NCBI RefSeq assembly: GCF_000244875.1
Contig: NC_016791.1
Coordinates: forward strand, 186,001 to 250,000
DNA from: Clostridium sp. BNL1100
GTDB taxonomy: Bacteria; Bacillota; Clostridia; Acetivibrionales; DSM-1351
Length of the DNA: 64,000 nucleotides
Direction: 5' to 3'
Positions 50,025-58,994 of the stretch are shown one piece after another. The notes beneath the pieces are model-generated. The model saw only the letters and a list, made by a program, of their open reading frames with translations. It had not been told where the DNA came from and ran no database searches. The translations under genes and the position numbers were made by a program. Each line of letters begins with the position of its first letter. The first letter of the stretch is position 1.

Positions 50025-51125
50025 TTATGCCATACTGAAAAAGTAATCGTCTATTTTAAGCCTTAAATCATGATTGATTTTATCAACTATGTCATAATCA
50101 ATTGCATCTATGTATATGTTTTCAAGGTCATCGTTAAGATCTTTAGCTTTGGAAAGATAGTGCGTACCTTCGCGGATTATCCCTTTGTAGCCGGAGGCGA
50201 TATCCTCAAGCTGTGTCTTAAACTCCTCATCAGTTCCTGGTTTAATGGCATAGGAGTACACATCAATGATTCTATCGGTATCCTTGGAAGGAAAATACTC
50301 ATGAGGAGCAGTACTGTCAAATACAGCTGCGGACAATTCTCTGATAATAACCATATCAAGACTGTCAGGATCAAAGCCACAGTGATATATCTCTACATCA
50401 AATCCTCTGTCCTGAGCGGATTGGGCAATTTTTTTCAGCATCGTGGATTTTCCCGAGCCGGGTCTGCCCTTAATAAAATATCTGTTTGACATATCGGAGG
50501 TAAGATCCATAACGAAATCTACAGACCCTTTAGGGGTAGCACCTCCGAAGAATCTGTTCTTAACACTGGCCTGTTTGTCTTGAAAGTTATTACCGATTAT
50601 TGTATTGATAGTCTCTTGAGTAATTTCATTCATTTTGTTAAAGTCAATATTTGAAATGTATATCTTTTCCCACTCATCGTGAACATTTAGGGCCTGTGAG
50701 AAGAGCTTATAGGCACTTTCATAACACATGGCTATTTGTTTATTAATTTTAAGAATCTCGTCTTTTAGAGGAATTAACTTTTTGCTGTCCCAAGCAGTTC
50801 CAAGGTTTATGTACTCTTCAATTGCCCCCGGGGCTCTAGGTTCTACCACGTGAGGAAATGTTCCGTCTACAACGCCTATTCCCAAGGAAGGAAGAATAAT
50901 ACCATCTACAGAGCTATTGTCGCAAGGGGAATGAATGTACTCTACGTCAAAACCTCTGTTGTACCACTCCTTGCCGAGCCTTTTCATAAGGGTAGATTTC
51001 CCGGTAGCAGGACCTCCTTTAAGAATAAAAAGTCTGTCCAGATAATTAATATTATCGTCCAAGTAATTTACAAATCCCTTCGATGAGTTTGCGCAGGCAT
51101 AATAGTTAATAATTTTTGCACACAA
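50025..51125 (-). CDS. Double P-loop ATPase (PRK06851-like)
   Basis: The 366-aa protein contains two similar nucleotide-binding halves, with P-loops FILKGGPATGKSTLM (first half) and FIKGRPGSGKSTMLKKI (second half). Each is followed by a similar segment (FDVEYIHSPCDNSSVDGIIL and FDVEIYHCGFDPDSLDMVII), so it arose by duplication. This family is common in sporulating Firmicutes and uncharacterised. I chose TTG 51125, 6 nt after GGTGGAG, giving MCAKIINYYAC; GTG 51137 lies within the ribosome site. Confidence 0.85.
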   Translation of the reverse strand: MCAKIINYYACANSSKGFVNYLDDNINYLDRLFILKGGPATGKSTLMKRLGKEWYNRGFDVEYIHSPCDNSSVDGIILPSLGIGVVDGTFPHVVEPRAPGAIEEYINLGTAWDSKKLIPLKDEILKINKQIAMCYESAYKLFSQALNVHDEWEKIYISNIDFNKMNEITQETINTIIGNNFQDKQASVKNRFFGGATPKGSVDFVMDLTSDMSNRYFIKGRPGSGKSTMLKKIAQSAQDRGFDVEIYHCGFDPDSLDMVIIRELSAAVFDSTAPHEYFPSKDTDRIIDVYSYAIKPGTDEEFKTQLEDIASGYKGIIREGTHYLSKAKDLNDDLENIYIDAIDYDIVDKINHDLRLKIDDYFFSMA

Positions 51126-51599
51126 AAAGCACTCCACCTTTCAATAACTTGGGTATTATATTTCAGAATATGCTAATACTAGCAATATTGCTAAACCTAT
51201 TAACTAAAAATAACCACTTTAGCCAGGTGTGTCATGCAATATGTACAGTTGAAACACTTCGTTTTAGAAACCAGTAAATTACATTGTATGTAATTAAAAA
51301 CATATATATATTAGCTGCAGGCCTTGAATTTACTGACGCAAAAACCAAAAAATATATAATTATACTTATGTATGAATATATATACATGAAGTATTTAAAT
51401 TTAAAAGTTGCATATTTCCATGAAAAAATAAAAATGTGACAAAAACATATGTTGAAATTTATACTACTGTATGTTAAGATTGTTAGTGAAAAAATTATCA
51501 AATAATTTGCTTACCTGAAATACTGAATAGTACCGTGTTAATCACAAATACTACTCATTGATAGCAGTATATTTTTTATAAATTGAAGGGAGAATTATA
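51126..51599. other. Long leader/promoter region of pckG
   Basis: About 470 bp, very A+T rich, with no supported gene. Two TTGATA/TATAAA-like pairs are present but at poor spacing (13 bp), so I do not assign a promoter. The length is notable for a highly expressed central gene. Confidence 0.4.
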
Positions 51600-53393
51600 A
51601 TGACTACAAACAAGAAATTAGAAGCTTGGGTTAAAGAAATTGCCGACATGTGTCAACCAGACCAGATTTACTGGTGTGATGGTTCTCAGGAAGAAAACGA
51701 TCGTCTTTTAAAAGAGATGGTGGATTCTGGATTGGCTAAACCTTTAAATCCTGAAAAACGTCCTGGATGTTACTCTTTCAACAGTGATCCTTCTGACGTT
51801 GCCCGTGTTGAGAACAGAACATATATTGCTTCAAAGTCAAAAGAAGAAGCTGGACCAACTAACAACTGGATTAATCCTGATGAATTGAAAGATACTATGA
51901 AGGAACTTTACAAAGGTTGCATGAAGGGAAGAACAATGTATGTAATTCCTTTCTCAATGGGACCTATAGGTTCACCAATATCAAAAATCGGTGTTGAACT
52001 TACTGACAGCCCATACGTTGTTGTTAACATGAGAATAATGACTCGTATAGGAACAAAAGTATTGGAAACACTCGGTAACGGAGAATTCGTACCTTGCTTG
52101 CACTCAGTAGGAGCTCCTTTAGCAGAAGGCGAAAAAGATACAAAATGGCCTTGCGCTCCAATCGAAAAGAAATACATCAGCCATTTCCCAGAAGAAAAGA
52201 CTATCTGGTCCTTCGGTTCAGGATACGGCGGAAACGCTTTGCTTGGTAAGAAGTGTTTCGCTCTTCGTATAGCATCAGTTATTGCACGTGAAGAAGGCTG
52301 GCTGGCTGAGCATATGCTTATCCTCAAGCTTACTGATCCTAAGGGTAATGTTAAATATATCTGCGGTGCTTTCCCAAGTGCTTGCGGTAAGACTAACCTG
52401 GCTATGCTTGTTCCTACAATTCCAGGATGGAAAGTTGAAACAATCGGTGATGATATAGCTTGGATGAAGTTCGGAAAAGACGGAAGATTGTATGCTATCA
52501 ATCCTGAAGCAGGCTTCTTCGGTGTTGCTCCTGGTACATCAATGGATTCAAATCCAAATGCTATGCACAGCATTGAAAAGAACACTATCTTCACTAACGT
52601 TGGTGTAACTGACGATGGAGATATTTGGTGGGAAGGTATGGGAGTAGATGCTCCTGCTCACTTAATTGATTGGCACGGAAAAGATTGGGCTCCAGGTTCA
52701 GAAACTCCAGCAGCTCATCCAAATGCTCGTTTCACAGCACCTGCAAATCAGTGCCCTGTTGTAGCTTCTGAGTGGGAAGATCCTGCAGGAGTGCCAATAT
52801 CAGCTATATTGATAGGTGGACGTCGTCCAAGTACTATTCCATTGGTACACGAAAGCTTTAACTGGAACCATGGTGTATTCCTTGGTTCAATCATGGGTTC
52901 AGAAATCACTGCAGCAGCTATCTCCGACAAAATCGGACAGGTTCGTCGTGACCCATTCGCAATGCTTCCATTCATCGGCTACAATGTAAATGACTATTTA
53001 CAACACTGGTTGGATGTTGGTGCAGCTAGCACAGAAGATAAGCTTCCAAAGATATTCTATGTTAACTGGTTCCGTAAAGATGAGAACGGAAAATGGTTGT
53101 GGCCAGGATATGGTGAAAACAGCCGTGTTCTCAAGTGGATTTGTGAAAGAGTATCAGGCGAAGGTAAGGCTGTTAAGACTGAAATCGGCTACATGCCTAC
53201 TGAAGACGCTATCGATGTTGAAGGTCTGAACGTTTCAGCTGAAGACATGAAAGAACTTCTCAAGGTTAAGAAGGACGAATGGCTCAACGAAGTTGAGTCA
53301 ATCAAAGCTCACTATGAGACTTATGACATAAATAAGGTTCCTGCTGAATTGAAGAAGCAGCTTGCTGATCTTGAAGCTAGATTGAAGGCTTAA
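51600..53393 (+). CDS. pckG: Phosphoenolpyruvate carboxykinase (GTP)
   Basis: The 597-aa enzyme interconverts oxaloacetate and PEP with GTP/GDP and in cellulolytic clostridia can form part of the route from PEP to pyruvate. Motifs are [14 protein letters not shown] at the N-terminus, the P-loop with the reactive Cys262 ([12 protein letters not shown]), DDIAWMKFG and the [11 protein letters not shown] region. Codon use is visibly more biased than in its neighbours (frequent GGT, GTT, CGT, GCT, AAG), a sign of high expression. AAGGGAG precedes the ATG and a strong terminator follows. Confidence 0.97.
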   Translation: MTTNKKLEAWVKEIADMCQPDQIYWCDGSQEENDRLLKEMVDSGLAKPLNPEKRPGCYSFNSDPSDVARVENRTYIASKSKEEAGPTNNWINPDELKDTMKELYKGCMKGRTMYVIPFSMGPIGSPISKIGVELTDSPYVVVNMRIMTRIGTKVLETLGNGEFVPCLHSVGAPLAEGEKDTKWPCAPIEKKYISHFPEEKTIWSFGSGYGGNALLGKKCFALRIASVIAREEGWLAEHMLILKLTDPKGNVKYICGAFPSACGKTNLAMLVPTIPGWKVETIGDDIAWMKFGKDGRLYAINPEAGFFGVAPGTSMDSNPNAMHSIEKNTIFTNVGVTDDGDIWWEGMGVDAPAHLIDWHGKDWAPGSETPAAHPNARFTAPANQCPVVASEWEDPAGVPISAILIGGRRPSTIPLVHESFNWNHGVFLGSIMGSEITAAAISDKIGQVRRDPFAMLPFIGYNVNDYLQHWLDVGAASTEDKLPKIFYVNWFRKDENGKWLWPGYGENSRVLKWICERVSGEGKAVKTEIGYMPTEDAIDVEGLNVSAEDMKELLKVKKDEWLNEVESIKAHYETYDINKVPAELKKQLADLEARLKA

Positions 53394-53422
53394 TTTATAA
53401 ATTATTTATTTAATAAATAGAT

Positions 53423-53457
53423 AAAAACCCGGAGGCGTAGGCCACCGGGTTTTTGTT
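53423..53457 (+). terminator. Terminator after pckG
   Basis: AAAAACCCGG (53423-53432) pairs with CCGGGTTTTT (53445-53454). Confidence 0.92.
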
Positions 53458-53497
53458 TAGGACTAATTTAAATATTAAAATTTATTTTCTATTCATA

Positions 53498-53526
53498 TTG
53501 ACAATAAAATACTTCGGGGATAGAAT
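53498..53526 (+). promoter_or_regulatory. Sigma-A promoter of the MarR gene with operator half-site
   Basis: A perfect TTGACA (53498-53503), 17 bp and TAGAAT (53521-53526). ATACTTCG at 53509-53516 lies in the spacer. Confidence 0.8.
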
Positions 53527-53531
53527 AATAA

Positions 53532-53554
53532 TATACTTCGTTGAAAGAAGTATA
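53532..53554. promoter_or_regulatory. Inverted-repeat operator, probably for the MarR regulator
   Basis: TATACTTC (53532-53539), 7 bp, GAAGTATA (53547-53554) form a perfect dyad just downstream of the -10 box. Size and position fit autorepression by a MarR dimer. Confidence 0.7.
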
Positions 53555-53566
53555 TAGGAGACTTTT

Positions 53567-54067
53567 ATGACAAGTAAAAAAGAATTGGGACTTGAGACAA
53601 TAATTTTTGAATATATTGACGGACTGAAGTTTTTGTTTTTTCCCGATAAGTGGAGTAGCGTTTTTTTGGATTACTCGAAAAATGAGATACTTGCCCTGCT
53701 GCTTCTATATAGAAACAAAAAAGCTAACATGACTGAAATCGCTGAATATATAAGTGCACCACTCAATACTGCCACAGGTGTAATAGCCAGGCTTGAAAAA
53801 AAGCTCATGGTAGAGAGACTGCGGGACAAGGAGGACAGAAGAGTTGTCAATATCGTTCTTACAAAAGAGGCAGAGGATTTTATAGAGCAGGAAAAAAGAA
53901 CGATATCTCACTATTTTGAAGAGGTAGTTAAAACACTGTCTGATGATGAAAAAAAAGCAGCATTGAGTATTTTCAGAAAGGTAGCTTCGGTATTGAAGAA
54001 CGACAAATCACCTGCCGGGCATAATGATAAGACAGAAAAAAGAGTTAAACGAATAATAATTGAATAG
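53567..54067 (+). CDS. MarR family transcriptional regulator
   Basis: The 166-aa winged-helix protein has the MarR core (about 30-140): ILALLLLYRNKKANMTEIAE, then NTATGVIARLEKKLMVERLR as recognition helix and the wing DKEDRRVVNIVLT. Both ends are slightly longer than in typical 140-150-aa members, with a basic tail. AGGAG precedes the ATG, 12 bp beyond a perfect dyad. The same ATACTTCG half-site lies before the ArsA operon downstream, so this is its probable repressor. The ligand is unknown. Confidence 0.9.
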   Translation: MTSKKELGLETIIFEYIDGLKFLFFPDKWSSVFLDYSKNEILALLLLYRNKKANMTEIAEYISAPLNTATGVIARLEKKLMVERLRDKEDRRVVNIVLTKEAEDFIEQEKRTISHYFEEVVKTLSDDEKKAALSIFRKVASVLKNDKSPAGHNDKTEKRVKRIIIE

Positions 54068-54139
54068 TCAAAGCTTTTTATAAAGTTACTTGCGGAATCC
54101 TTATTGTTAAGGTGAACTGCAAGACTATTTTTTAAATAA

Positions 54140-54147
54140 ATACTTCG
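54140..54147 (+). promoter_or_regulatory. MarR half-site upstream of the ArsA operon
   Basis: ATACTTCG recurs here 42 bp before the first ArsA start. The second half is a degenerate GAATAAT after the same 7-bp spacing. Confidence 0.5.
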
Positions 54148-54189
54148 CAATAAGAATAATTCATAATAAGAAATATAGGAGGTATGAAT

Positions 54190-55365
54190 ATGGGTAGAAT
54201 AATTATTTTTACAGGCAAGGGAGGGGTTGGAAAAACAAGCACTGCAGCAGCACATGCGGTAAAGGCTGCGGGAGCCGGAAAGAAAACCCTTCTTGTGAGT
54301 ACTGACATGGCACACAACCTCAGTGACATATTTATGACGGAAGTGAGAGAAGACCCGGTTGAAATCATGGAAAACCTCGATTGCTTGGAAATCGACTCAA
54401 ATTATGAAATGAATAGGCACTATGAGCATATTTCGGCTACGTTTAAAAATATGATGACATTTAAGAGTGAGAAAGATACTGAGACTTTTGAGGATATTGT
54501 AGTATTTCCGGGCATCGAAGAGTTGTTTTCACTGCTTCGTATCAAGGAAGTGTATGACACCGGGGATTATGACTTGATTATAGTGGATTGTGCTCCAACC
54601 GGAGAAACCCTGTCACTTTTAAAATTCCCGGAACTGTTTTCGTGGTATATGGAAAAGCTGTTCCCGATAGGCAAGGTGGCAATGAAGGTTTTAAGACCTA
54701 TTTCAAAGGCAGCATTCAAGCTTGATATGCCTGATTCGAAGGCCATGAATGATATTGAAAAGCTTTACGTAAAATTAGGAGAGTTACAGGGACTGCTGAA
54801 GGACCGGGATGTATGTAGTATCAGGCTCGTTACAATTCCTGAAAAAATGGTAGTAGAGGAAACAAAGAGAAATTATATGTACATGAACTTGTACAACTTT
54901 AATGTTGACGGCTTGTACGTTAACCGTATAATTCCTGAGGATATAGATAACAAATTCTTTGATAGATGGAAGCTAATTCAAGAAAATTATCTCAATGAGC
55001 TTGAGGCTGCTTTTTACAATATCCCAACCTATAAAATTAAATGGTATGAGGTAGACATAAATGGGATAGAGGGACTTAATAGGATAGTGAAGGATTCCCT
55101 GCAAGACAAAAACATATTTGAGGTCAGCAGGAAGGTAGAGAGCGAGACCTTTGAAAAAACCGACAAAGGCTATAGGTTAAAGGTTTATGTACCTTTTACA
55201 AGCAAACAGGATTTTGAACTTCTTGAATCAGGAACAGATATTATAATTAAAATCGGAAATTTTAAACGAAATATACCGATTCCCAATGTAATGAGGAAAT
55301 ATTCTGTGGGGGCAGCCAAGTTTGAATCGGAAGTTCTTTGTATAGATTTTGCCAGAAAGGAGTGA
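54190..55365 (+). CDS. ArsA/Get3-family ATPase, first copy
   Basis: The 391-aa protein has the deviant Walker A GKGGVGKTS, switch I STDMAHNLSD (STDPAH in classical ArsA), switch II-like VDCAPTGETLSLLKFPE and a C-terminal HSP20-like ArsA domain (about 315-391). It is a single ATPase unit as in Get3. No arsB, arsD or arsR lies nearby, and the arsenite-binding Cys triad of ArsA is not seen, so arsenic export is unlikely. A dimeric chaperone or membrane-protein role is a better guess. ATG 54190 is 7 nt after AGGAGG. Confidence 0.88.
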   Translation: MGRIIIFTGKGGVGKTSTAAAHAVKAAGAGKKTLLVSTDMAHNLSDIFMTEVREDPVEIMENLDCLEIDSNYEMNRHYEHISATFKNMMTFKSEKDTETFEDIVVFPGIEELFSLLRIKEVYDTGDYDLIIVDCAPTGETLSLLKFPELFSWYMEKLFPIGKVAMKVLRPISKAAFKLDMPDSKAMNDIEKLYVKLGELQGLLKDRDVCSIRLVTIPEKMVVEETKRNYMYMNLYNFNVDGLYVNRIIPEDIDNKFFDRWKLIQENYLNELEAAFYNIPTYKIKWYEVDINGIEGLNRIVKDSLQDKNIFEVSRKVESETFEKTDKGYRLKVYVPFTSKQDFELLESGTDIIIKIGNFKRNIPIPNVMRKYSVGAAKFESEVLCIDFARKE

Positions 55366-55370
55366 TTTGT

Positions 55371-55595
55371 GTGAATAAAGAATTTATAAAAAACATGATA
55401 AAGTCTGAAATACTAAGGTATGAAGCTTTTAAAGAAATTCTCCCTAAAGATGTAAGAACCAAATTGGAAGGTTTTGAAAAGGAAGCTGTAAGTGTGATGA
55501 AGGATATTGCGATTGAAATAGTTACGGAGAACAGTAATAAGGATGAAGGAGCGGAAAGGAAAGAGGTCAGGAAGGTGTCTGTTGATTTTTCATAA
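55371..55595 (+). CDS. Small protein between two ArsA ATPases
   Basis: This 74-aa charged helical protein (MNKEFIKNMIKSEILRYEAF onward) has an acidic tail and no membrane segment or Cys. It begins at GTG 55371, 8 nt after AAAGGAG and 5 bp after the first ArsA stop, and ends 21 bp before the second ArsA. I do not recognise it. The tight packing implies a partner of the ATPases, perhaps an adaptor. Confidence 0.72.
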   Translation: MNKEFIKNMIKSEILRYEAFKEILPKDVRTKLEGFEKEAVSVMKDIAIEIVTENSNKDEGAERKEVRKVSVDFS

Positions 55596-55616
55596 TTTTA
55601 ATGGAGGTATAACAAT

Positions 55617-56777
55617 ATGAGGATTATTTTATATACCGGCAAGGGTGGAGTGGGTAAAACCAGCATAGCTGCTGCTACAGCATGTAAAATAGCTGAGGAT
55701 GGTAAACGTGTTTTGATAATAAGTACCGATCAGGCCCATAGTCTTGGGGATTCTTTTGCTGCAAAGCTGTCCAATGACCCGGTTATGCTGGCAGAAAACC
55801 TTTTTGCCATGGAAATTGATTCTATTCTTGAAAATGAGAAAATGTGGGGTAATATAAAAGGATATATTGAAAGGCTTATGACCCTGAAGGCTGATAATAA
55901 TATCGAAACTGAGGAGTTGCTGGTATTTCCGGGATTTGACGAACTCCTTTCTCTTATAAGAATCAAAGAAATTTACGATGAGGGTAAATATGATGTTTTA
56001 ATTGTAGACTGCGCTCCTACTGGAGAGACAATGTCACTTCTGAAGTTTCCGGATTTGTTTAAGTGGTGGATGGAAAAATTGTTTCCCATTAAAAGAAAGG
56101 GAGCAAAGCTTGTAAAGCCTGTTATTGAGGCAACTATAAAGATTCCTGTTCCCGGTGATGAGACTTTCGATGAAATTGAAAGGCTGTATTTAAAAATCGA
56201 TGAGCTGCATCAGCTTATGCTGGACAAAGAAAAGGTAAGCATCCGTATAGTAACGACACCGGAAAAGATTGTTATAAAGGAGGCGAAGAGAAGCTTTTCA
56301 TATTTGCACCTTTTTGATTATAACGTTGATGGAATTATAATAAATAAGATATTTTCGAAGGAATCCCTGTCGGGATATTTTGAGAAGTGGGATGAAATTC
56401 AAACTAGTAGTATTCATGATATCCTTGAGAGCTTTAATGGAATTCCGGTATTCAAACTTGAGCTTATGGACAGCGAGCTTAGAGGATACGATGCCTTGAA
56501 GAAAGTGGGTGGATTATTGTATCAAAATACTGACCCGGAACAGGTACTTTTCAAAGATAAAATATTTGATGTGGTGAAAGAAGCCCAAGGATATACTTTT
56601 ATAATTAGTATGCCCTTTATTGATAAAAATGAGCTGAAACTGCTTCAAAAGGGTGATGAAATTACCATCTCAATAAAGAATGAAAAAAGAAGCTTTATTT
56701 TACCTGTAAAACTGCAATCCAAGGAAATTACAGGAGCAAAGTATAATGAGGGGAAATTGAATATTCATTTTGCATAA
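55617..56777 (+). CDS. ArsA/Get3-family ATPase, second copy
   Basis: The 386-aa protein is a paralogue of the copy two genes upstream: GKGGVGKTSIAAATACK, STDQAHSLGDSF, VDCAPTGETMSLLKFPD and a C-terminal HSP20-like domain (about 310-386, ISMPFIDKNELKLLQKGDE). The two may form a heterodimer, as ArsA's two halves or Get3's two subunits do. Like the first copy it lacks an arsenite-site Cys cluster. TGGAGG precedes the ATG. It is the third gene of the MarR-linked operon. Confidence 0.88.
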   Translation: MRIILYTGKGGVGKTSIAAATACKIAEDGKRVLIISTDQAHSLGDSFAAKLSNDPVMLAENLFAMEIDSILENEKMWGNIKGYIERLMTLKADNNIETEELLVFPGFDELLSLIRIKEIYDEGKYDVLIVDCAPTGETMSLLKFPDLFKWWMEKLFPIKRKGAKLVKPVIEATIKIPVPGDETFDEIERLYLKIDELHQLMLDKEKVSIRIVTTPEKIVIKEAKRSFSYLHLFDYNVDGIIINKIFSKESLSGYFEKWDEIQTSSIHDILESFNGIPVFKLELMDSELRGYDALKKVGGLLYQNTDPEQVLFKDKIFDVVKEAQGYTFIISMPFIDKNELKLLQKGDEITISIKNEKRSFILPVKLQSKEITGAKYNEGKLNIHFA

Positions 56778-56817
56778 TTATTTTCCGTATGCTATATTTG
56801 GATGGGGGTGAATACAT

Positions 56818-57480
56818 TTGATTAAAAAAATTCTTTGCATTTTAGGCGATTATTATCATGACCATGACATAGCACTTGAAGCACTTAAAAAAGCAGTCGA
56901 TATGTTGAATAAATCAGGCTCTCACACATTTGAGCTTATTGATACTGATGTAGACGGCCTTGAGGAAGCACTATCGCAGAAATTTGACCTTGTTATATTG
57001 GGCAAGGAGAACAGAATTAATCCCACTGATGAAGTAGTAAACAATTGGATGACTTTTAACATTGAAAAGAAGATTGTGGATTATGTAAACAACGGTGGAA
57101 GCTGGATGGCATGGCACGCAGGTTTAGTGTTTTATGATGAAACAGGAGAATACACAAAAATGATGGGCGGGTATTTTTTGAGCCATCCAAATGAACACAA
57201 GGTTGTAAAGTATCTCCCTAAAGAAAATAGCAGCGGAATCAGACTGAATGAATCCTTTGAGGCCATAGATGAACATTATTTTATAAAATATAATCTTGAC
57301 AGCAGCCTTGTATTCCTAGATAGCGAATCCCCATATGGTAAATCTGAAGCGGGTTGGGCTCGTGAATTCGGGGATGGGAGGATTTGTTGTTTTGCTCCTA
57401 CCCATAGGGAAGAGGGACTTACAAATAAAGTAATGCTTGAGACTTTGGTTGATTGTATCTCTTGGTGCTGCAGACTGTGA
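56818..57480 (+). CDS. ThuA-like protein
   Basis: The 220-aa protein has the ThuA/class I glutamine-amidotransferase-like fold: KKILCILGDYYHDHD at the start, VILGKENRINPTD, GGSWMAWHAGLVFY and a late GRICCFAPTHREEG. ThuA was named for trehalose use and is involved in oxidising disaccharides to 3-keto sugars in rhizobia; homologues occur widely in sugar loci. TTG 56818 is preceded by GGGGGTG. It lies between the ArsA operon and uxaC and is more likely linked to the latter. Confidence 0.85.
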   Translation: MIKKILCILGDYYHDHDIALEALKKAVDMLNKSGSHTFELIDTDVDGLEEALSQKFDLVILGKENRINPTDEVVNNWMTFNIEKKIVDYVNNGGSWMAWHAGLVFYDETGEYTKMMGGYFLSHPNEHKVVKYLPKENSSGIRLNESFEAIDEHYFIKYNLDSSLVFLDSESPYGKSEAGWAREFGDGRICCFAPTHREEGLTNKVMLETLVDCISWCCRL

Positions 57481-57522
57481 ACATAGTTTCTTTAAGTGCG
57501 ACTAAATACGGGGGTGTAGTAT

Positions 57523-58914
57523 TTGTTAAGCAATAATTTTATTTTAAATGGCAAAACAGCTAAATCTTTATATGAACGTTTTGCTAAAGATGCGCCGGTT
57601 TACGACTATCACTGTCATCTTTCCGCAAAAGAGATTTATGAAGATGAGACTTTTACGGATATATCATCAATCTGGTTGGGATATGATCATTATAAATGGA
57701 GAACAATGCGTTTTGCCGGAGTGCCTGAGGAATATATAACGGGAAATGGTGACGGACGTACCAAATTTAAAATGTGGGCAAAAACCTGTGAAAGGCTTAT
57801 AGGAAGTCCCCTTTACCATTGGGCTAATATGGAGTTGGAGACTTACTTCGGAGTAAGTGAAGTTCTAAAGGAAAGCAATGCAGATAAAATATACGATCAC
57901 TGCAATGCAAAAATAAAGGAGGATAAGCTTTCTCCTGTGAAAATGATAAGGTCTTCCAATGTAAAGCTCATTTGCACTACGGACGACCCGGTTGACTCCC
58001 TTGATTATCATTTACTGCTGGGAAAGAAAACTGACAAAGGATTTGCGGTTTTACCTACTTTCAGACCGGATAATGCACTAAAAATACTAAATGACAACTT
58101 CGTTGAATACATAAAAAGACTCGAGACTTCTTCAAATATAAAGATTATAGCTTATAAGGATTTATTAGCTGCTCTGAAAAACAGAATTGAATTTTTCAGA
58201 CGGGCTGGCTGTGTTCTGTCAGATCACTCACTTGAAAGTCTTGTTTATTTGCCTACGGACTTTGATGAAGCTGGCAACATATTCGAAAAGAAACTTACTG
58301 GAGTGCCTGTATCCGTTGAGGAGGCAGAAAAATATAAGCTGTATACTCTTTGCGTTTTAGCAGAAGCATATAAGGAAGCCGGATGGGCAATGCAGCTGCA
58401 TATTGGAGCTATCAGAAGTATCAATGATACCATGCTGAAAAAGGCTGGAGTTGATTCAGGGTTTGATATCATGAACGATTTCCAGATTGCTGAACCTTTG
58501 GCAAAGCTCCTCAATGACATGGATAAAAAGAATTCACTGCCTAAGACAATATTATATACACTAAATGCCAAGGATAATCTGGTTTTGTCATCCCTTCCAC
58601 ACTGCTTTACGGAGGATGGTGTTCCCGGAAAGGTTCAGTTCGGGGCAGCATGGTGGTTCAATGACCACAAGGAAGGCATAACGGCCCACCTTAAAGCTGT
58701 TGCAGACCAGGGCATGTTGGCATACTTTGTAGGAATGCTTACTGACTCCAGAAGCTTTCTGTCTTATGTAAGACACGATTACTTCAGAAGGATTCTGTGT
58801 TCATTTGTAGGTGACCTTGTTGACAAGAGAGAATTTGCTGATGATGATGCAATACTGGGAGAAATTGTTGAAGGAATATGCTATAAGAATATAGTACGGT
58901 ATCTGGGTATATAA
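57523..58914 (+). CDS. uxaC: Uronate isomerase (glucuronate/galacturonate isomerase)
   Basis: The 463-aa enzyme converts D-glucuronate to fructuronate or galacturonate to tagaturonate, the first step of uronic acid use from pectin and glucuronoxylan. It is an amidohydrolase-superfamily protein: metal-binding YHCHLSAKEI at the N-terminus, LICTTDDPVDSLDYH, AMQLHIGA and GMLTDSRSFLSY...RHDYFRR at the end. Full family length. It starts at TTG 57523 after GGGGGTG and ends at a strong terminator. The other uronate genes are not in the window. Confidence 0.95.
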   Translation: MLSNNFILNGKTAKSLYERFAKDAPVYDYHCHLSAKEIYEDETFTDISSIWLGYDHYKWRTMRFAGVPEEYITGNGDGRTKFKMWAKTCERLIGSPLYHWANMELETYFGVSEVLKESNADKIYDHCNAKIKEDKLSPVKMIRSSNVKLICTTDDPVDSLDYHLLLGKKTDKGFAVLPTFRPDNALKILNDNFVEYIKRLETSSNIKIIAYKDLLAALKNRIEFFRRAGCVLSDHSLESLVYLPTDFDEAGNIFEKKLTGVPVSVEEAEKYKLYTLCVLAEAYKEAGWAMQLHIGAIRSINDTMLKKAGVDSGFDIMNDFQIAEPLAKLLNDMDKKNSLPKTILYTLNAKDNLVLSSLPHCFTEDGVPGKVQFGAAWWFNDHKEGITAHLKAVADQGMLAYFVGMLTDSRSFLSYVRHDYFRRILCSFVGDLVDKREFADDDAILGEIVEGICYKNIVRYLGI

Positions 58915-58931
58915 GGTTAGTTTAAAAAGTT

Positions 58932-58976
58932 AGAGGGTTATTTTATCCAAGATTGAGATAAAATAACCCTCTTTAT
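58932..58976. terminator. Strong bidirectional terminator after uxaC
   Basis: A 16-bp perfect stem (58932-58947 with 58957-58972) with a 9-nt loop and a T-rich flank. It lies between two convergent genes. Confidence 0.92.
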
Positions 58977-58994
58977 ATGTTGAAAGTTATATGC

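Noticed and set aside
51908-52594. 228-aa minus-strand frame opposite pckG
   Set aside because: It results from strong codon bias in pckG, which removes antisense stops; there is no ribosome site.
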